A stretch of DNA of 64,000 nt from Paenibacillus polymyxa (GTDB lineage: Bacteria; Bacillota; Bacilli; Paenibacillales; Paenibacillaceae): assembly GCF_018614975.1 (NCBI RefSeq), contig NZ_JAGGNR010000014.1:310001-374000 (forward strand), given 5' to 3'. Positions within the stretch are counted from its first letter, which is position 1. Each line of letters opens with the position of its first letter. Shown here piece after piece: positions 24,887 to 34,353 of this stretch. The notes beneath the pieces were generated by a model. The model was not told where the DNA came from. It searched no databases and saw nothing but the letters and a program-made list of their open reading frames with translations. The position numbers and the translations under genes are program-made.

Positions 24887-26434
24887 TTATTGAATGCCTG
24901 CTGACTTCAAGTACTCCTGCCACTGCTTGGTGTATTCTGCCTGAATTTTTTCCAATCCTGCTTGTTTAGCCTTCTCCATAAATGTGTTCAATCCAGCCTC
25001 TACGTCTGCCACCAAACCTACATTAAGCGGGTATAAATATTGTTTTTCCACTTGCTCCAATGCAGCCTTCTCGGCTTGGTACGGAGTCCAGTCCTCAGCA
25101 AATCCGGTATAGATATCCGGCTTTTTGATTTTGTCGAGATCTTCAAACATGGTCAGGACATCATCAAAGGTTTTATCATAGAGCATGAATTCCGGATTAC
25201 GCCAAGCCCAGCCATTCATGCCCTCACGCGGGAAGCCATTCGTCTGTGCATCTCCGACCATTTTGTAGTATCCATTATCTACCTCGAAGTTTTTGCCCTC
25301 AACGCCGTATTCAGTCAACCAATTATATCGTTTGTCTGTCACAAGTTTCTCATAAAATGCCAATGCTTTTTCCGGGTTTTTACTGCTACGCGGAATCGCA
25401 AAACCATTGTGGATCGGGTGAACCGGTTGTGCAAACCCTTTTGCATTCGGATACGGGAAATAAGCCAGTTTCCAATCTGGATGCGTAGACTGCACCTTGA
25501 TTACATCTGCATTAAATTTGTTAGGATTCTCCCCGGACAGAACAACAGCCGCTTTGCCATTTTGCAGCAACGAGTTGGATGTATCTTTTACATTCAGTAC
25601 GTTTTTCGGGAAAAATCCTTTGTCCATCCAACGTTTGTATGTTTTCAGGTCTTCCAGGTGTTGCGCGGATCCCCAGTAGGACGTCACGGTTGATGGTGTA
25701 TCATACATAATATCCAGTCCATATGGAAGTTGACCTGCTGTATTAACCAGCTTGGATGTCAATTGACGAATACCATGGGTATGGTTGGCATTGCTATCCG
25801 CAATCGGAATCATATTCGGTTCGTTGGCTTTGATGCCCTCCAGATACGCTTCGAGCGTCTCCAATGACTCCGGTTTCGGAAGATTGTACTTCTCGCGCAA
25901 GTCCTCACGATACGCAATTCCCTCGGTTACATACTCAATCCAAGTGGATGGAACAGTGTAGATTTTGTCATTGATTTTGACAGCATCCCACATGTCATCA
26001 GGTACATGAGCCTTCAGTGCTGGCGCTGCTGTAGGCAGCATTTCATCCAGTGGCAGGAACGCGCCCTTCTTGGCATAGGACTGGTAGAATGTCCAATCCG
26101 CTGTGAAGATCAGATCGATCGGCTGTCCGGAAGACAGCAGCAGTTTATATTTTTGATCCCAGTCGGTCCATGAGGTGTAGTTGAATTTCACATTGACGTT
26201 CAGATCAGCCTCCGCCAGCTTATTGATCTCGGATTCAATGACAGGCAGATCTTTCGGAGCATCCCCAAGCATGTAAAATTGAAGCGTGACTTTCTCGCCT
26301 TTGTTCCCGGATGTTCCTCCCTGCTCACTTCCTTGCGTCGATCCCCCCGAACCGTTATTACATGCGGCAAGTACCCCGGCGAACAACATCAGGGCAAGTA
26401 CCAGAGACAGGTGCCGAATTGTTTTGTTACGCAT
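24887..26434 (-). CDS. Carbohydrate ABC transporter substrate-binding lipoprotein (LplA/family 1)
   Basis: A 515-residue extracellular lipoprotein. The signal peptide ends in lipobox GVLAAC with Cys25, followed by a Gly/Ser linker and an SBP_bac_1-type fold beginning KVTLQFYMLGDAPKD. Start placed at the second ATG (26434), 6 bases after GGGAGG; the first ATG abuts that site. The length and sequence style match LplA/YtcQ proteins of oligosaccharide or uronide importers paired with two LplB/LplC permeases, as here. No ATPase gene is present, so a shared MsmX-type ATPase is expected. The sugar is unknown. Confidence 0.9.
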   Translation of the reverse strand: MRNKTIRHLSLVLALMLFAGVLAACNNGSGGSTQGSEQGGTSGNKGEKVTLQFYMLGDAPKDLPVIESEINKLAEADLNVNVKFNYTSWTDWDQKYKLLLSSGQPIDLIFTADWTFYQSYAKKGAFLPLDEMLPTAAPALKAHVPDDMWDAVKINDKIYTVPSTWIEYVTEGIAYREDLREKYNLPKPESLETLEAYLEGIKANEPNMIPIADSNANHTHGIRQLTSKLVNTAGQLPYGLDIMYDTPSTVTSYWGSAQHLEDLKTYKRWMDKGFFPKNVLNVKDTSNSLLQNGKAAVVLSGENPNKFNADVIKVQSTHPDWKLAYFPYPNAKGFAQPVHPIHNGFAIPRSSKNPEKALAFYEKLVTDKRYNWLTEYGVEGKNFEVDNGYYKMVGDAQTNGFPREGMNGWAWRNPEFMLYDKTFDDVLTMFEDLDKIKKPDIYTGFAEDWTPYQAEKAALEQVEKQYLYPLNVGLVADVEAGLNTFMEKAKQAGLEKIQAEYTKQWQEYLKSAGIQ

Positions 26435-26540
26435 ACGCATCCTCCCTTTTTGTGGTGAACCTTTATATGTTAGCGCAGACTCGCCATGTTTCAGACCGGA
26501 AATGATGTCAATGGCCTGACACCCACAGCGTGTTCACGTT

Positions 26541-27470
26541 CTAACCTTTCACTGCACCAATGGTGAGTCCTTTAACAAAATAACGTTGTACAAACGGATA
26601 CAGGAACAAAATCGGTCCCGTTACAACGATCGCCATTGCCATCTTGGTTGATTCAGTAGGCACATCCTGACTGAGCGTGATCCCTGTGCCAATTGCCATC
26701 TGGTCAATGAATGTAATCGTGTTCATCGTGTTGTAGAGATAAAATTGCAGTTGGTACATATCCGGGTTGTTAATGAAGAGGGATGAGGTAAACCAGTCAT
26801 TCCAGTAACCCAGTGCCAGAAACAGACCTACGGTTGCGATACCAGGCATCGCCAGTTTCAACACAATGCTGAAATAGATGCGGAAGTCATTCGCTCCATC
26901 CATTTTGGCGGACTCAATCAATTCATCCGGTACTGCCGAGCGAATGAAGTTTTTCATCAGGATAATGAGAAATGGCGTCATCAACCCTGGGAAAATCAGT
27001 ACGGTGTAAGTATCTGTGAGATTGAAGTAGTTCGCCAGCATAATGTACCAAGGTACAAGTCCCCCACCAAACAGGGTTGTGAAGTAGATAAAAAACGAGA
27101 ACGTGTTCCGATATTTAAAATCCTTACGCTGGAGCACAAATCCGGCCATCGTGATGAGGAACAGCCCTAGCGTAGTCCCCACCACCGTTGTAAAGACCGT
27201 TACCCCATAAGCCTTGAGTACCTGAGTCGGGAATTTGAACACCATTTTGTAACCTTCCAGGGAAAAGTCCGTTGGAAAGAGGTGATAGCCATCCCTCACA
27301 ATGGACTCGTTGCTGCTGAATGAACCGGATAGAATCAGCAGAAACGGTAGCAAGCACATGATTGATAAAATGATGATGAAGCTGTAGGAGATCAGTTGAA
27401 ACATGAAAGTGAATTCCGAATCTCTGAGACGAGTATTCGTTCGAGTGTGAGTATTCATTGGCGTGTTCAT
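26541..27470 (-). CDS. Carbohydrate ABC transporter permease (LplC/YtcP type)
   Basis: A 309-residue permease of the binding-protein-dependent family with six hydrophobic segments. The EAA loop reads ELIESAKMDGANDFRIYFSI and the protein ends in the usual VQRYFVKGLTIGAVKG. GGAGGGAGAACGATC precedes the ATG. It lies 30 bases after the first permease and 106 bases before the binding protein. Confidence 0.92.
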   Translation of the reverse strand: MNTPMNTHTRTNTRLRDSEFTFMFQLISYSFIIILSIMCLLPFLLILSGSFSSNESIVRDGYHLFPTDFSLEGYKMVFKFPTQVLKAYGVTVFTTVVGTTLGLFLITMAGFVLQRKDFKYRNTFSFFIYFTTLFGGGLVPWYIMLANYFNLTDTYTVLIFPGLMTPFLIILMKNFIRSAVPDELIESAKMDGANDFRIYFSIVLKLAMPGIATVGLFLALGYWNDWFTSSLFINNPDMYQLQFYLYNTMNTITFIDQMAIGTGITLSQDVPTESTKMAMAIVVTGPILFLYPFVQRYFVKGLTIGAVKG

Positions 27471-27500
27471 GATCGTTCTCCCTCCTGCCCTGCGGGCGTT

Positions 27501-28406
27501 CTAGAACAAGGCGTAGTCCTCATTTACTTTGCGAATAATATAGTTGACGGTCATGATCAAAATGAATCCAAACAAGGACTGATACAGACCAGCAGCAGTT
27601 GCCATCCCGATATCAAACGTTACTTTCAGTGAACGATACACATACGTATCAATAATATCTGTAGCGTTGTACAACACCCCGTTGTTACCGATCAGTTGAT
27701 AGAACAGGTCAAACTGCCCCTTCATAATGCTGCCGAGTGAGAACAACAGCAGGATGACAAAGGTTGGCTTCAGCATTGGTACCGTAATGTACCAGATCCG
27801 CTGAAATATATTGGCCCCGTCGATTCGGGCAGCTTCATAATACTCGTCACTGATCCCCGTTATGGCAGCCAGATAGATGACCATGCTGTATCCAAGATTT
27901 TTCCACAGATAAAAGATGATGATCAGAAACACCCAGACCCAGGGTGTGTTATAAATGTCGACCGGGCCGGCCTCGAAACGTTTGAGTACTGTGTTCACGA
28001 AACCTGACTCATAGTTAAACATGTTGTAAGCGATTACACTCAATAGTACAAATGAGATGAAATACGGCAAGAACATGACGGATTGCGTGATTTTTTTGAA
28101 TAACCTGCCCCGGATCTCGCTAAGCATGATCGCACAGAAGATCGCCAGACCGTTTCCTAATATAATGAAGGCGAGATTGTAACCCACGGTATTGGTTGTG
28201 AGCTTCAGCAGCATTCCGGATTGCCACAGGAACTTAAAGTTCTCCAGACCAACAAATGGACTGCCAAATAATCCGCCTTCAAAATCATACCGGGTAAACG
28301 CATAATAGATGCCGACCATCGGAAAATACGAGTTAATCAGAAAAAAGATCAGCGTGGGCAACAGCATCAGAAACATGATTTTGTTTTTGTTCAATTCTTT
28401 GAGCAT
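27501..28406 (-). CDS. Carbohydrate ABC transporter permease (LplB type)
   Basis: A 301-residue permease, first gene of the importer operon, with six hydrophobic segments and the EAA loop EYYEAARIDGANIFQRIWYI. The N-terminus LMLLPTLIFFLINSYFPMVG is typical of LplB/YtcP-like partners. CGGGAGGGATCGAGCC precedes the ATG. It is transcribed divergently from the AraC regulator, the usual layout for a dedicated sugar-responsive regulator. Confidence 0.92.
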   Translation of the reverse strand: MLKELNKNKIMFLMLLPTLIFFLINSYFPMVGIYYAFTRYDFEGGLFGSPFVGLENFKFLWQSGMLLKLTTNTVGYNLAFIILGNGLAIFCAIMLSEIRGRLFKKITQSVMFLPYFISFVLLSVIAYNMFNYESGFVNTVLKRFEAGPVDIYNTPWVWVFLIIIFYLWKNLGYSMVIYLAAITGISDEYYEAARIDGANIFQRIWYITVPMLKPTFVILLLFSLGSIMKGQFDLFYQLIGNNGVLYNATDIIDTYVYRSLKVTFDIGMATAAGLYQSLFGFILIMTVNYIIRKVNEDYALF

Positions 28407-28459
28407 GGCTCGATCCCTCCCGAATTTCTTGCGGTGCTGCGTGGTGGAGCTCTCTTTTT

Positions 28460-28563
28460 ATTGTAGATGCTCTCTTCGCTCACGGATACTGAAGCTTCCC
28501 GTCAGAAAATGAACGATTCTGCGAAATGAACTATGAACAAAATGAACGAACTCTGAAATGAAC
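28460..28563 (-). promoter_or_regulatory. Control region of the sugar ABC operon with four direct repeats
   Basis: The octamer AAATGAAC occurs at 28507, 28524, 28540 and 28556 (periods 17, 16 and 16), with one further TATGAAC at 28532. A minus-strand -10 TACAAT (28465-28460) has no good -35, as expected for an activator-dependent promoter. The repeats would lie at about -54 to -110. Confidence 0.55.
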
Positions 28564-28681
28564 AGACCTTCATACACATCCGTTCACAAATATTGATATC
28601 GTGCATAGGCTACACCTAGTGAACAATCCAGCGAAAGTTGAACTTTCTGTAGAGAAAACAGGCAAAACAGCCTGTCCAGCA

Positions 28682-28710
28682 TTGATGTAAACGCATACAT
28701 AATATATAAT
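28682..28710 (+). promoter_or_regulatory. Promoter of the AraC regulator gene with overlapping cre-like site
   Basis: TTGATG (28682-28687), 17-base spacer, TATAAT (28705-28710). The spacer contains TGTAAACGCATACA (28686-28699), which differs from the CcpA consensus TGWAANCGNTNWCA at one position. Binding here would block the promoter. Confidence 0.6.
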
Positions 28711-28814
28711 TCAAGTTACTCTTGCTCTTCTGCTCATCCATATATGAAGCCTAACGTATGTATATGAAGTTCTATGTTGTTCACCCAAAACAGGAGGTTC
28801 GAGGGGGAAGAAGA

Positions 28815-31067
28815 ATGCGTAAACGTTCAGAGGACAGTCAGAAGGTCTTCACACGGATTTTGATCGGCATTATTATCAGTACCGTCGCTACCTTACTTGT
28901 GGCTTCTTCTATTTTGTATGTCAACTATAATCGGATTGCGCTTCGCCAGGTGTATCGTACAGATATGAACAGTCTTACACAGACCAGCCGTGAAGTGGCC
29001 AAAATGACGGAGACTGCAAAATCATTGTCATATCAGATTTATCAGGACTACACCATCTCTTCATTACTGCTTTATTCCAAACCAAATATCTATGAAATCA
29101 CATCGGCGATGGAGCAACTAGACAACTACCGCATGTCCCTTCCCTTTATTGAATCCATCTATGTATATAACTCCAAAAGTAATGAGTTCTTTATCAGTTC
29201 CAACGTGCGTAATGGGCAGCAGTCCGTCTCGAAGATCGACGATCAGGGGATTACAAACATCCTCCAACACTTCCATGACTATAAACCTTTTGTCCCCATC
29301 CCGCGTACATATCAGGTCGGGTCTACCGAAGCAACAGAGGTTAACAGCTACACCTATCTCTGTTACGACACGATCAATGACAACGCGAAATTAAACTATG
29401 CTGTCATCGTTAATATCAAGGATGATTGGCTTAGTCCGAATATGAATGCTGTGGATCAACCAGGCAAAACCTTTATCGTGAATGAGAATGGAGACCTTTT
29501 ATCTGACTTTGGCGACCGTGCATTGATGAAAAATCTCTCCAGCGAAGCTTTTATGAAGCCAATTATGCAGGATACGGAGCAGTCAGCTTACTTTACCGAG
29601 AAGGTCGACGGAGAAAAATCCCTTATCACCTATACCGCTCCCGATGACCTGGGTTGGCGTTATGTGAGAATAACACCTTATGATCTGATTACCTCAGATA
29701 TACGGAGTATGCGCACACATACTGTTCTGTTTTGTGTTGGACTTCTCTTCGCAGGGTTGCTGCTCTCTTACCTGGTGTCCCGAAAACTATACCACCCTAT
29801 TGATAAGGTGCTTGTTCGTTTACGTGTGATGGAAGCAGAGCGACGTGGCAGTCTTCATTTGTTACGGCAGGATTTTCTGCGAGGGGCACTGCAGGGCCGC
29901 GAAACAGTAACTGGAGGTATGCTGGAAGAACGGATGAAGTTCTATGGTTCCTCCATTGATGTTCAGCGTGCATCCAGACTTGTGTTGCTGCGTATTGACC
30001 ATTTTACCGAATTCTGTGAAACGTATCGTGATGAGACTCAGCTTGTAAAATACGCCATGATGAACATCTGCACCGAGACAGCCGATCTCCACTACAATGC
30101 GGAAGCTGTGGACATGGGCGGTGATCTGATCACACTGATTTTTAATGAAAAAGCGGAAAACCATGAACTTGGGCAACCTGCCCCTAATCGAATCGAAGAG
30201 CTGCTGCGTATGATGCAGGCAGCTGTAATGACCCATTTGAAATGCTCCATCTCCTGTACGATCGGTACGGAAGAAGATTCATTGGAAGACAGCATTGCAT
30301 CCTACTCCAGATCAGCCGAAGCCTCCTTGCATCGTTTGTTCATGGGACCGGGCTGTCTGATCTATACCTCTGACATCATGGCTTATCACGCCAAGGAGTA
30401 CGCATTCCCGGCAGGTAAGGAAAGACAGCTTGTTGATCATCTAATGACAGGTAAGACACAAGAAGCAAAACAAGTCTATGCAGACATCGTCGGCGAGACA
30501 GCCGCCTATCCGTTTACCGTCTTCCAGCTAGCCTTATCCCATCTGACGATGACACTGAACCATGTACGAAATACCCTCAAGAAGAATAATCAACTCACGC
30601 TTGATTCAGTCTCGGATGGTCTAATGCTGCCTGTCAAAGACGCGGAAGACATCAGTGAAGTGCATGAACACTTCTATCGGATGTTTGAAGAGCTTGGTTC
30701 CAAAGTCGAGGAGAAACGTACACTGAAGCATGAAGAGTTAATTCGTAAAATCAATGGCATTATTGAGCGGGACTATGCGGACCCTAATCTCTGTCTAACC
30801 TCCATTGCAGATGAACTGGGTATGTCACCTATCTATGTGAGCAGACTCTATAAACAACTCACCCTGAAAGGGCTCACAGATGTGATTAACGAAACCCGCA
30901 TAGCCAAGGCCCAGCATCTATTGATAGAGACAGAGAACTCCGTTGCCGATATTGCCGAGAGAACCGGATTCACCAACAGTTCTTACTTCTATCGCATGTT
31001 CAAAAAGTTCAATGGTGTTACACCAAACGATTATCGCCGCAAAGAGTTTCATTCAGAGAACTTTTGA
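28815..31067 (+). CDS. Membrane-anchored AraC-family transcriptional regulator
   Basis: A 750-residue regulator of the large Paenibacillus/Bacillus type. A membrane helix lies at about residues 18-40, an extracytoplasmic sensor region at 41-295, a second helix near 300-325 (VLFCVGLLFAGLLLSYLVS), then a cytoplasmic linker. The C-terminal double HTH of about 100 residues contains LTSIADELGMSPIYVSRLYK and SVADIAERTGFTNSSYFYRM. Start chosen at ATG 28815 behind GAGGGGGAAG; an upstream in-frame ATG at 28758 lacks a site. It most likely senses a sugar outside the cell and activates the divergent importer. The ligand is unknown. Confidence 0.9.
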   Translation: MRKRSEDSQKVFTRILIGIIISTVATLLVASSILYVNYNRIALRQVYRTDMNSLTQTSREVAKMTETAKSLSYQIYQDYTISSLLLYSKPNIYEITSAMEQLDNYRMSLPFIESIYVYNSKSNEFFISSNVRNGQQSVSKIDDQGITNILQHFHDYKPFVPIPRTYQVGSTEATEVNSYTYLCYDTINDNAKLNYAVIVNIKDDWLSPNMNAVDQPGKTFIVNENGDLLSDFGDRALMKNLSSEAFMKPIMQDTEQSAYFTEKVDGEKSLITYTAPDDLGWRYVRITPYDLITSDIRSMRTHTVLFCVGLLFAGLLLSYLVSRKLYHPIDKVLVRLRVMEAERRGSLHLLRQDFLRGALQGRETVTGGMLEERMKFYGSSIDVQRASRLVLLRIDHFTEFCETYRDETQLVKYAMMNICTETADLHYNAEAVDMGGDLITLIFNEKAENHELGQPAPNRIEELLRMMQAAVMTHLKCSISCTIGTEEDSLEDSIASYSRSAEASLHRLFMGPGCLIYTSDIMAYHAKEYAFPAGKERQLVDHLMTGKTQEAKQVYADIVGETAAYPFTVFQLALSHLTMTLNHVRNTLKKNNQLTLDSVSDGLMLPVKDAEDISEVHEHFYRMFEELGSKVEEKRTLKHEELIRKINGIIERDYADPNLCLTSIADELGMSPIYVSRLYKQLTLKGLTDVINETRIAKAQHLLIETENSVADIAERTGFTNSSYFYRMFKKFNGVTPNDYRRKEFHSENF

Positions 31068-31120
31068 ATTTATCCCAGACGTGAGTTTATGGAGCATTGC
31101 ACATGGGTTGTTAATGCAAA

Positions 31121-31173
31121 AAAAAGAGCGACCTATGAGAATGAACCATTCACCTCATGTGTCGCTCTTCTTT
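31121..31173. terminator. Bidirectional terminator between the AraC regulator and trmB
   Basis: AAGAGCGAC and GTCGCTCTT pair over 9 bp, extended by CTATGAG/CTCATGT. T-rich tracts follow on both strands. Confidence 0.85.
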
Positions 31174-31198
31174 AATGAGTTTAAGTTAGATTTCGAGT

Positions 31199-31954
31199 TT
31201 ATTCCTGTTCCTGATCTTCACCAGACCCATCAGAAGCCTCACGAACTTTATACTTGTCCAGACGTGTCTGCTGATACTCACGCAAGGCCTCTTCACCAAC
31301 AATCACTTCAACCCGGTGAATGTTCATACCTTTACCCATGAATTTCTGCTCGTACTCTGTCATCACATGTTCTTCATTCAAACCATCACGATGCAGATTC
31401 AAAGAAATATTGGTCATTTGCAGGCCGAAGTCGGCAATGGCGTTGAGTGAGAAATCAAACAGCGTTTCCGAATCGGTTTTGAAATGAATCTGACCTTTGG
31501 GATTAAGCAATTCCGTGTATTTCTTCAGGAAGCGCGGGTGCGTCAACCGACGGCGCGCATGCTTTGCTTTTGGCCAAGGATCACTGAAGTTCAGATATAT
31601 GCGTTCCAGTTCTTCCGGCTCAAAAACTTCTTCGATCTGTTCGATATTTGCCAGCGCAAGCTTCAGGTTAGGAGGTGTCTCCACATCAGCCTGACTCCAC
31701 GCTTTACGAGCTTTCTCACTGGCACGACGTACCAGTTCATCATACATATCAATACCGATGAAATTAAATTCCGGATATTTATAACTCATTTGGCTGATAA
31801 ATTGACCTTTGCCCATACCAAATTCCACGAAGATCGGATGGTCATTGCCAAACAGTTCAGACCATTTCCCTTTATGTTGCTTGGGGTCCAGTACAACAAG
31901 ATCAACTTGTTGCTCCAGATTTTCTCTTATCCCTTTTCTGCCACGTAAACGCAT
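31199..31954 (-). CDS. trmB: tRNA (guanine-N7-)-methyltransferase
   Basis: Methylates G46 in the variable loop of tRNA using S-adenosylmethionine. The 251 residues contain the SAM motif VEFGMGKGQFI and the TrmB signature YLNFSDPWPKAKHARRRLTH. Start taken at ATG 31954 behind CGGAGGAATAAA; the frame is open for 36 codons upstream, but these lack a ribosome site and are absent from typical TrmB. The acidic C-terminus (SDGSGEDQEQE) is short and variable. It is one of three tRNA-modification genes in this stretch. Confidence 0.95.
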   Translation of the reverse strand: MRLRGRKGIRENLEQQVDLVVLDPKQHKGKWSELFGNDHPIFVEFGMGKGQFISQMSYKYPEFNFIGIDMYDELVRRASEKARKAWSQADVETPPNLKLALANIEQIEEVFEPEELERIYLNFSDPWPKAKHARRRLTHPRFLKKYTELLNPKGQIHFKTDSETLFDFSLNAIADFGLQMTNISLNLHRDGLNEEHVMTEYEQKFMGKGMNIHRVEVIVGEEALREYQQTRLDKYKVREASDGSGEDQEQE

Positions 31955-32027
31955 TTTATTCCTCCGTTTGTCCCATACTTGTCTCAGACTTATTTTGCCG
32001 AAGAACTGGCAAATTGTAAAGAGCAAT

Positions 32028-32078
32028 GAAAAGGGAATCTTCGGATCTGCCACTTTGGGCAAATCTCAAAGATTCCCT
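32028..32078 (-). terminator. Terminator of the 66-residue protein gene
   Basis: AGGGAATCTT (32032-32041) pairs with AAGATTCCCT (32069-32078). On the minus strand it is followed by TTTTC. It separates this gene from trmB. Confidence 0.75.
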
Positions 32079-32106
32079 CTTCGATTTATTTGGAATTGGG
32101 GTCCAA

Positions 32107-32307
32107 CTACTTTAGTAGTTCATAGTCTACCTTATCTTGGTGTGAAAAATCAAATGTCTTTTCGAAAGCATCGCGAACTTTTTGTCTTGCAGCCGCTTTC
32201 ACTTTCGGATTTCCATTAAAACGAACACCTGTTAAAGCCAGTGCTTCCTCTGCCGTCAGTTCAACAGACACATGATTCAATTCTTTGTTTTTAACTTGGG
32301 AATTCAT
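32107..32307 (-). CDS. Small hypothetical protein, 66 residues
   Basis: A charged soluble protein starting MNSQVKNKELNHVSVELTAEE, with the central segment ALTGVRFNGNPKVKAAARQKVRDAFEKTF cut here only for orientation into ALTGVRFNGN and KVKAAARQKVRDAFEKTF. TGAGGTGATATGA precedes the ATG and a clear terminator follows, which supports a real gene. I do not recognise the family. Its terminator means trmB downstream is mostly transcribed separately. Confidence 0.75.
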   Translation of the reverse strand: MNSQVKNKELNHVSVELTAEEALALTGVRFNGNPKVKAAARQKVRDAFEKTFDFSHQDKVDYELLK

Positions 32308-32625
32308 TCATATCACCTCACGGTATAGTATGGTCCATGACGTCAACGTTGATTCAAATGCTATGATGAATAATACCCATTAGATGGTGTCTGACGCTGA
32401 TTTAAATATAACATAAGGTGTAAACTATAGCAAGGGAAAACCCTTGATTTTACGGCCTATTTTTGCGTTTCGATTCCCTTTTTTTTTGGTTTTTTGATAC
32501 AATGATAAAAGTTCATGAAGACACCTATAATCGCTATCCATCGTCTATGACGGAAATCGCATAGCGCTTCTTCTTTTGTTCACGTATGATTACTGTAACT
32601 CGACAGCCAAAGGAGTACCCTGAAG

Positions 32626-33579
32626 ATGAATGCACCTGCATTACAGTCCCCTCTCCTGTGGGGAGATAAACGATTCCATACCTGGAATTATGAGATGCGA
32701 GATCAATTTAACAATAAGGTTTTCAAAGTGATGCTGGATGCCGGATTCACCTGTCCCAACCGGGACGGTTCCATTGCCAAAGGTGGTTGCACCTTCTGCA
32801 GTGCGCGTGGATCAGGCGATTTTGCCGGCAGCAGACGTGAAGATCTGGTCACCCAATTTAATACGATTCGAGATAAACAGCATCTCAAGTGGCCTAAAGC
32901 CCATTATATTGGCTATTTCCAAGCCTATACGAACACGTACGCTCCAGTTGAGGAGCTACGCGAATATTTTGAAGAAATTCTTGAGCAACCCGGTGTTGTT
33001 GGTTTGTCCATCGCCACTCGTCCGGACTGTTTGCCAGATGACGTTGTTGATTATTTGGCTGAACTGAACGAGCGTACTTATCTGTGGGTTGAAATGGGAC
33101 TTCAAACGATCCACGATTCCACATCAACATTGATTAATCGGGCGCACGACACGAAGTGTTACGAAGAGGCGGTTGAGAAACTGCGCAAACGGAATATACG
33201 TGTGTGCACACATATCATCTATGGTCTGCCTCAAGAGACGCACGAGATGATGCTGGATACCGGACGGGCCGTCGCCAATATGGATGTGCAGGGCATCAAG
33301 ATTCACCTGTTACATCTCATGCGCAAAACACCAATGGTGAAGCAATATGAAGCCGGTCTTTTACGTTTTCTGGATCAGGACGAGTATATCAAGCTGATCG
33401 TAGATACACTGGAGATGCTTCCACCGGAAATGATCGTACACCGTCTTACAGGCGACGCACCGCGTGATCTGCTGATTGGACCGATGTGGTCCATGAACAA
33501 ATGGGAAGTGTTGAACTCCATTGATCGTGAGCTGCGAGAGCGGGATTCATGGCAAGGTAAGTATTGGAGGCGAGCATAG
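32626..33579 (+). CDS. mnmL: Radical SAM tRNA-modification enzyme MnmL (YtqA type)
   Basis: A 317-residue radical SAM protein of the YtqA/TIGR01212 family. The iron-sulfur cysteines are C43, C55 and C58 (CPNRDGSIAKGGCTFC). In Bacillus subtilis YtqA was recently assigned as MnmL, which converts cmnm5s2U34 to nm5s2U34 in tRNA, replacing one activity of the two-domain MnmC of Gram-negatives. The mnmM gene follows with no gap (TAGATG), which supports the assignment. AAAGGAGTACCCTGAAG precedes the ATG. The function is from knowledge of the homologue, not from this sequence alone. Confidence 0.88.
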   Translation: MNAPALQSPLLWGDKRFHTWNYEMRDQFNNKVFKVMLDAGFTCPNRDGSIAKGGCTFCSARGSGDFAGSRREDLVTQFNTIRDKQHLKWPKAHYIGYFQAYTNTYAPVEELREYFEEILEQPGVVGLSIATRPDCLPDDVVDYLAELNERTYLWVEMGLQTIHDSTSTLINRAHDTKCYEEAVEKLRKRNIRVCTHIIYGLPQETHEMMLDTGRAVANMDVQGIKIHLLHLMRKTPMVKQYEAGLLRFLDQDEYIKLIVDTLEMLPPEMIVHRLTGDAPRDLLIGPMWSMNKWEVLNSIDRELRERDSWQGKYWRRA

Positions 33580-34164
33580 ATGGGCTTTCTTTCGGTTCTC
33601 AGCTGTGCACATCAGTGGATTGCTTCCCGTCTCCAGCCAGGTGATCTGGCCATAGATGCAACGGTGGGTACAGGAGCAGACACACTATTTTTGGCACAAC
33701 AAGTAGGCAGGCGTGGTCAAGTCATAGGATTCGATATTCAAAGTGAAGCCCTCACGCTGGCACAGGCCCGGATTCGAAAACAAAACGACGAAGCCAAGCT
33801 TGGCTCCATCTCCATGCTTCAATTAAGCCATGATCGAATGGCAGAAGCGGTGCCTGAGTCATGGCTTGGTGCGGTTGGTGCAGTTATGTTCAACTTGGGG
33901 TACCTGCCTTCAGAAAGTGCAGATTCCTCCATCATCACCGAGACAGACAGCACAATCGCTGCACTCGAGGCTGCACTCGCTTTATTACGTCCTCGCGGCA
34001 TCATTACGGTTGTGCTCTATCCTGGTCATGACGGAGGCGCACAGGAAGCAGAAGCTGTATTGGACTGGTCCTCTGCCCTTCGGGTGGAACAGGCACAGGT
34101 TGTGATGTATCGCCAATTGCAGCGAGAAACTTCTCCTTTTCTGATCGGAATCGAGAAAAAATAA
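33580..34164 (+). CDS. mnmM: tRNA mnm5s2U34 methyltransferase MnmM (YtqB type)
   Basis: A 194-residue class I SAM methyltransferase with motif I DATVGTGADTLFLA near residue 27 and the region VMFNLGYLPSE characteristic of YtqB. MnmM methylates nm5s2U34 to mnm5s2U34 in the anticodon of certain tRNAs. Its ribosome site GGAGGCGAGCATAG lies inside the end of mnmL, and the start codon abuts the mnmL stop, so the two are coupled. Confidence 0.88.
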   Translation: MGFLSVLSCAHQWIASRLQPGDLAIDATVGTGADTLFLAQQVGRRGQVIGFDIQSEALTLAQARIRKQNDEAKLGSISMLQLSHDRMAEAVPESWLGAVGAVMFNLGYLPSESADSSIITETDSTIAALEAALALLRPRGIITVVLYPGHDGGAQEAEAVLDWSSALRVEQAQVVMYRQLQRETSPFLIGIEKK

Positions 34165-34353
34165 TTTCCTTTGTTCACCAAATACAATAAACTAGACACA
34201 ATCGCAAGGCGAGCTATTAACGGCTTTTTCTTACTGCGATCTGTGTTCTACATCTACATATGCAAACGCATTCACTTGTTTGCTCATGGCGACTACATGC
34301 CCATGACTGATTAAAGCGATCCACCATTTCATATACTAGAGGAGAGATTACTG

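Noticed and set aside
25040..25693. A 217-codon plus-strand open frame
   Set aside because: Antisense to the sugar-binding lipoprotein gene, no ribosome site, no motif.
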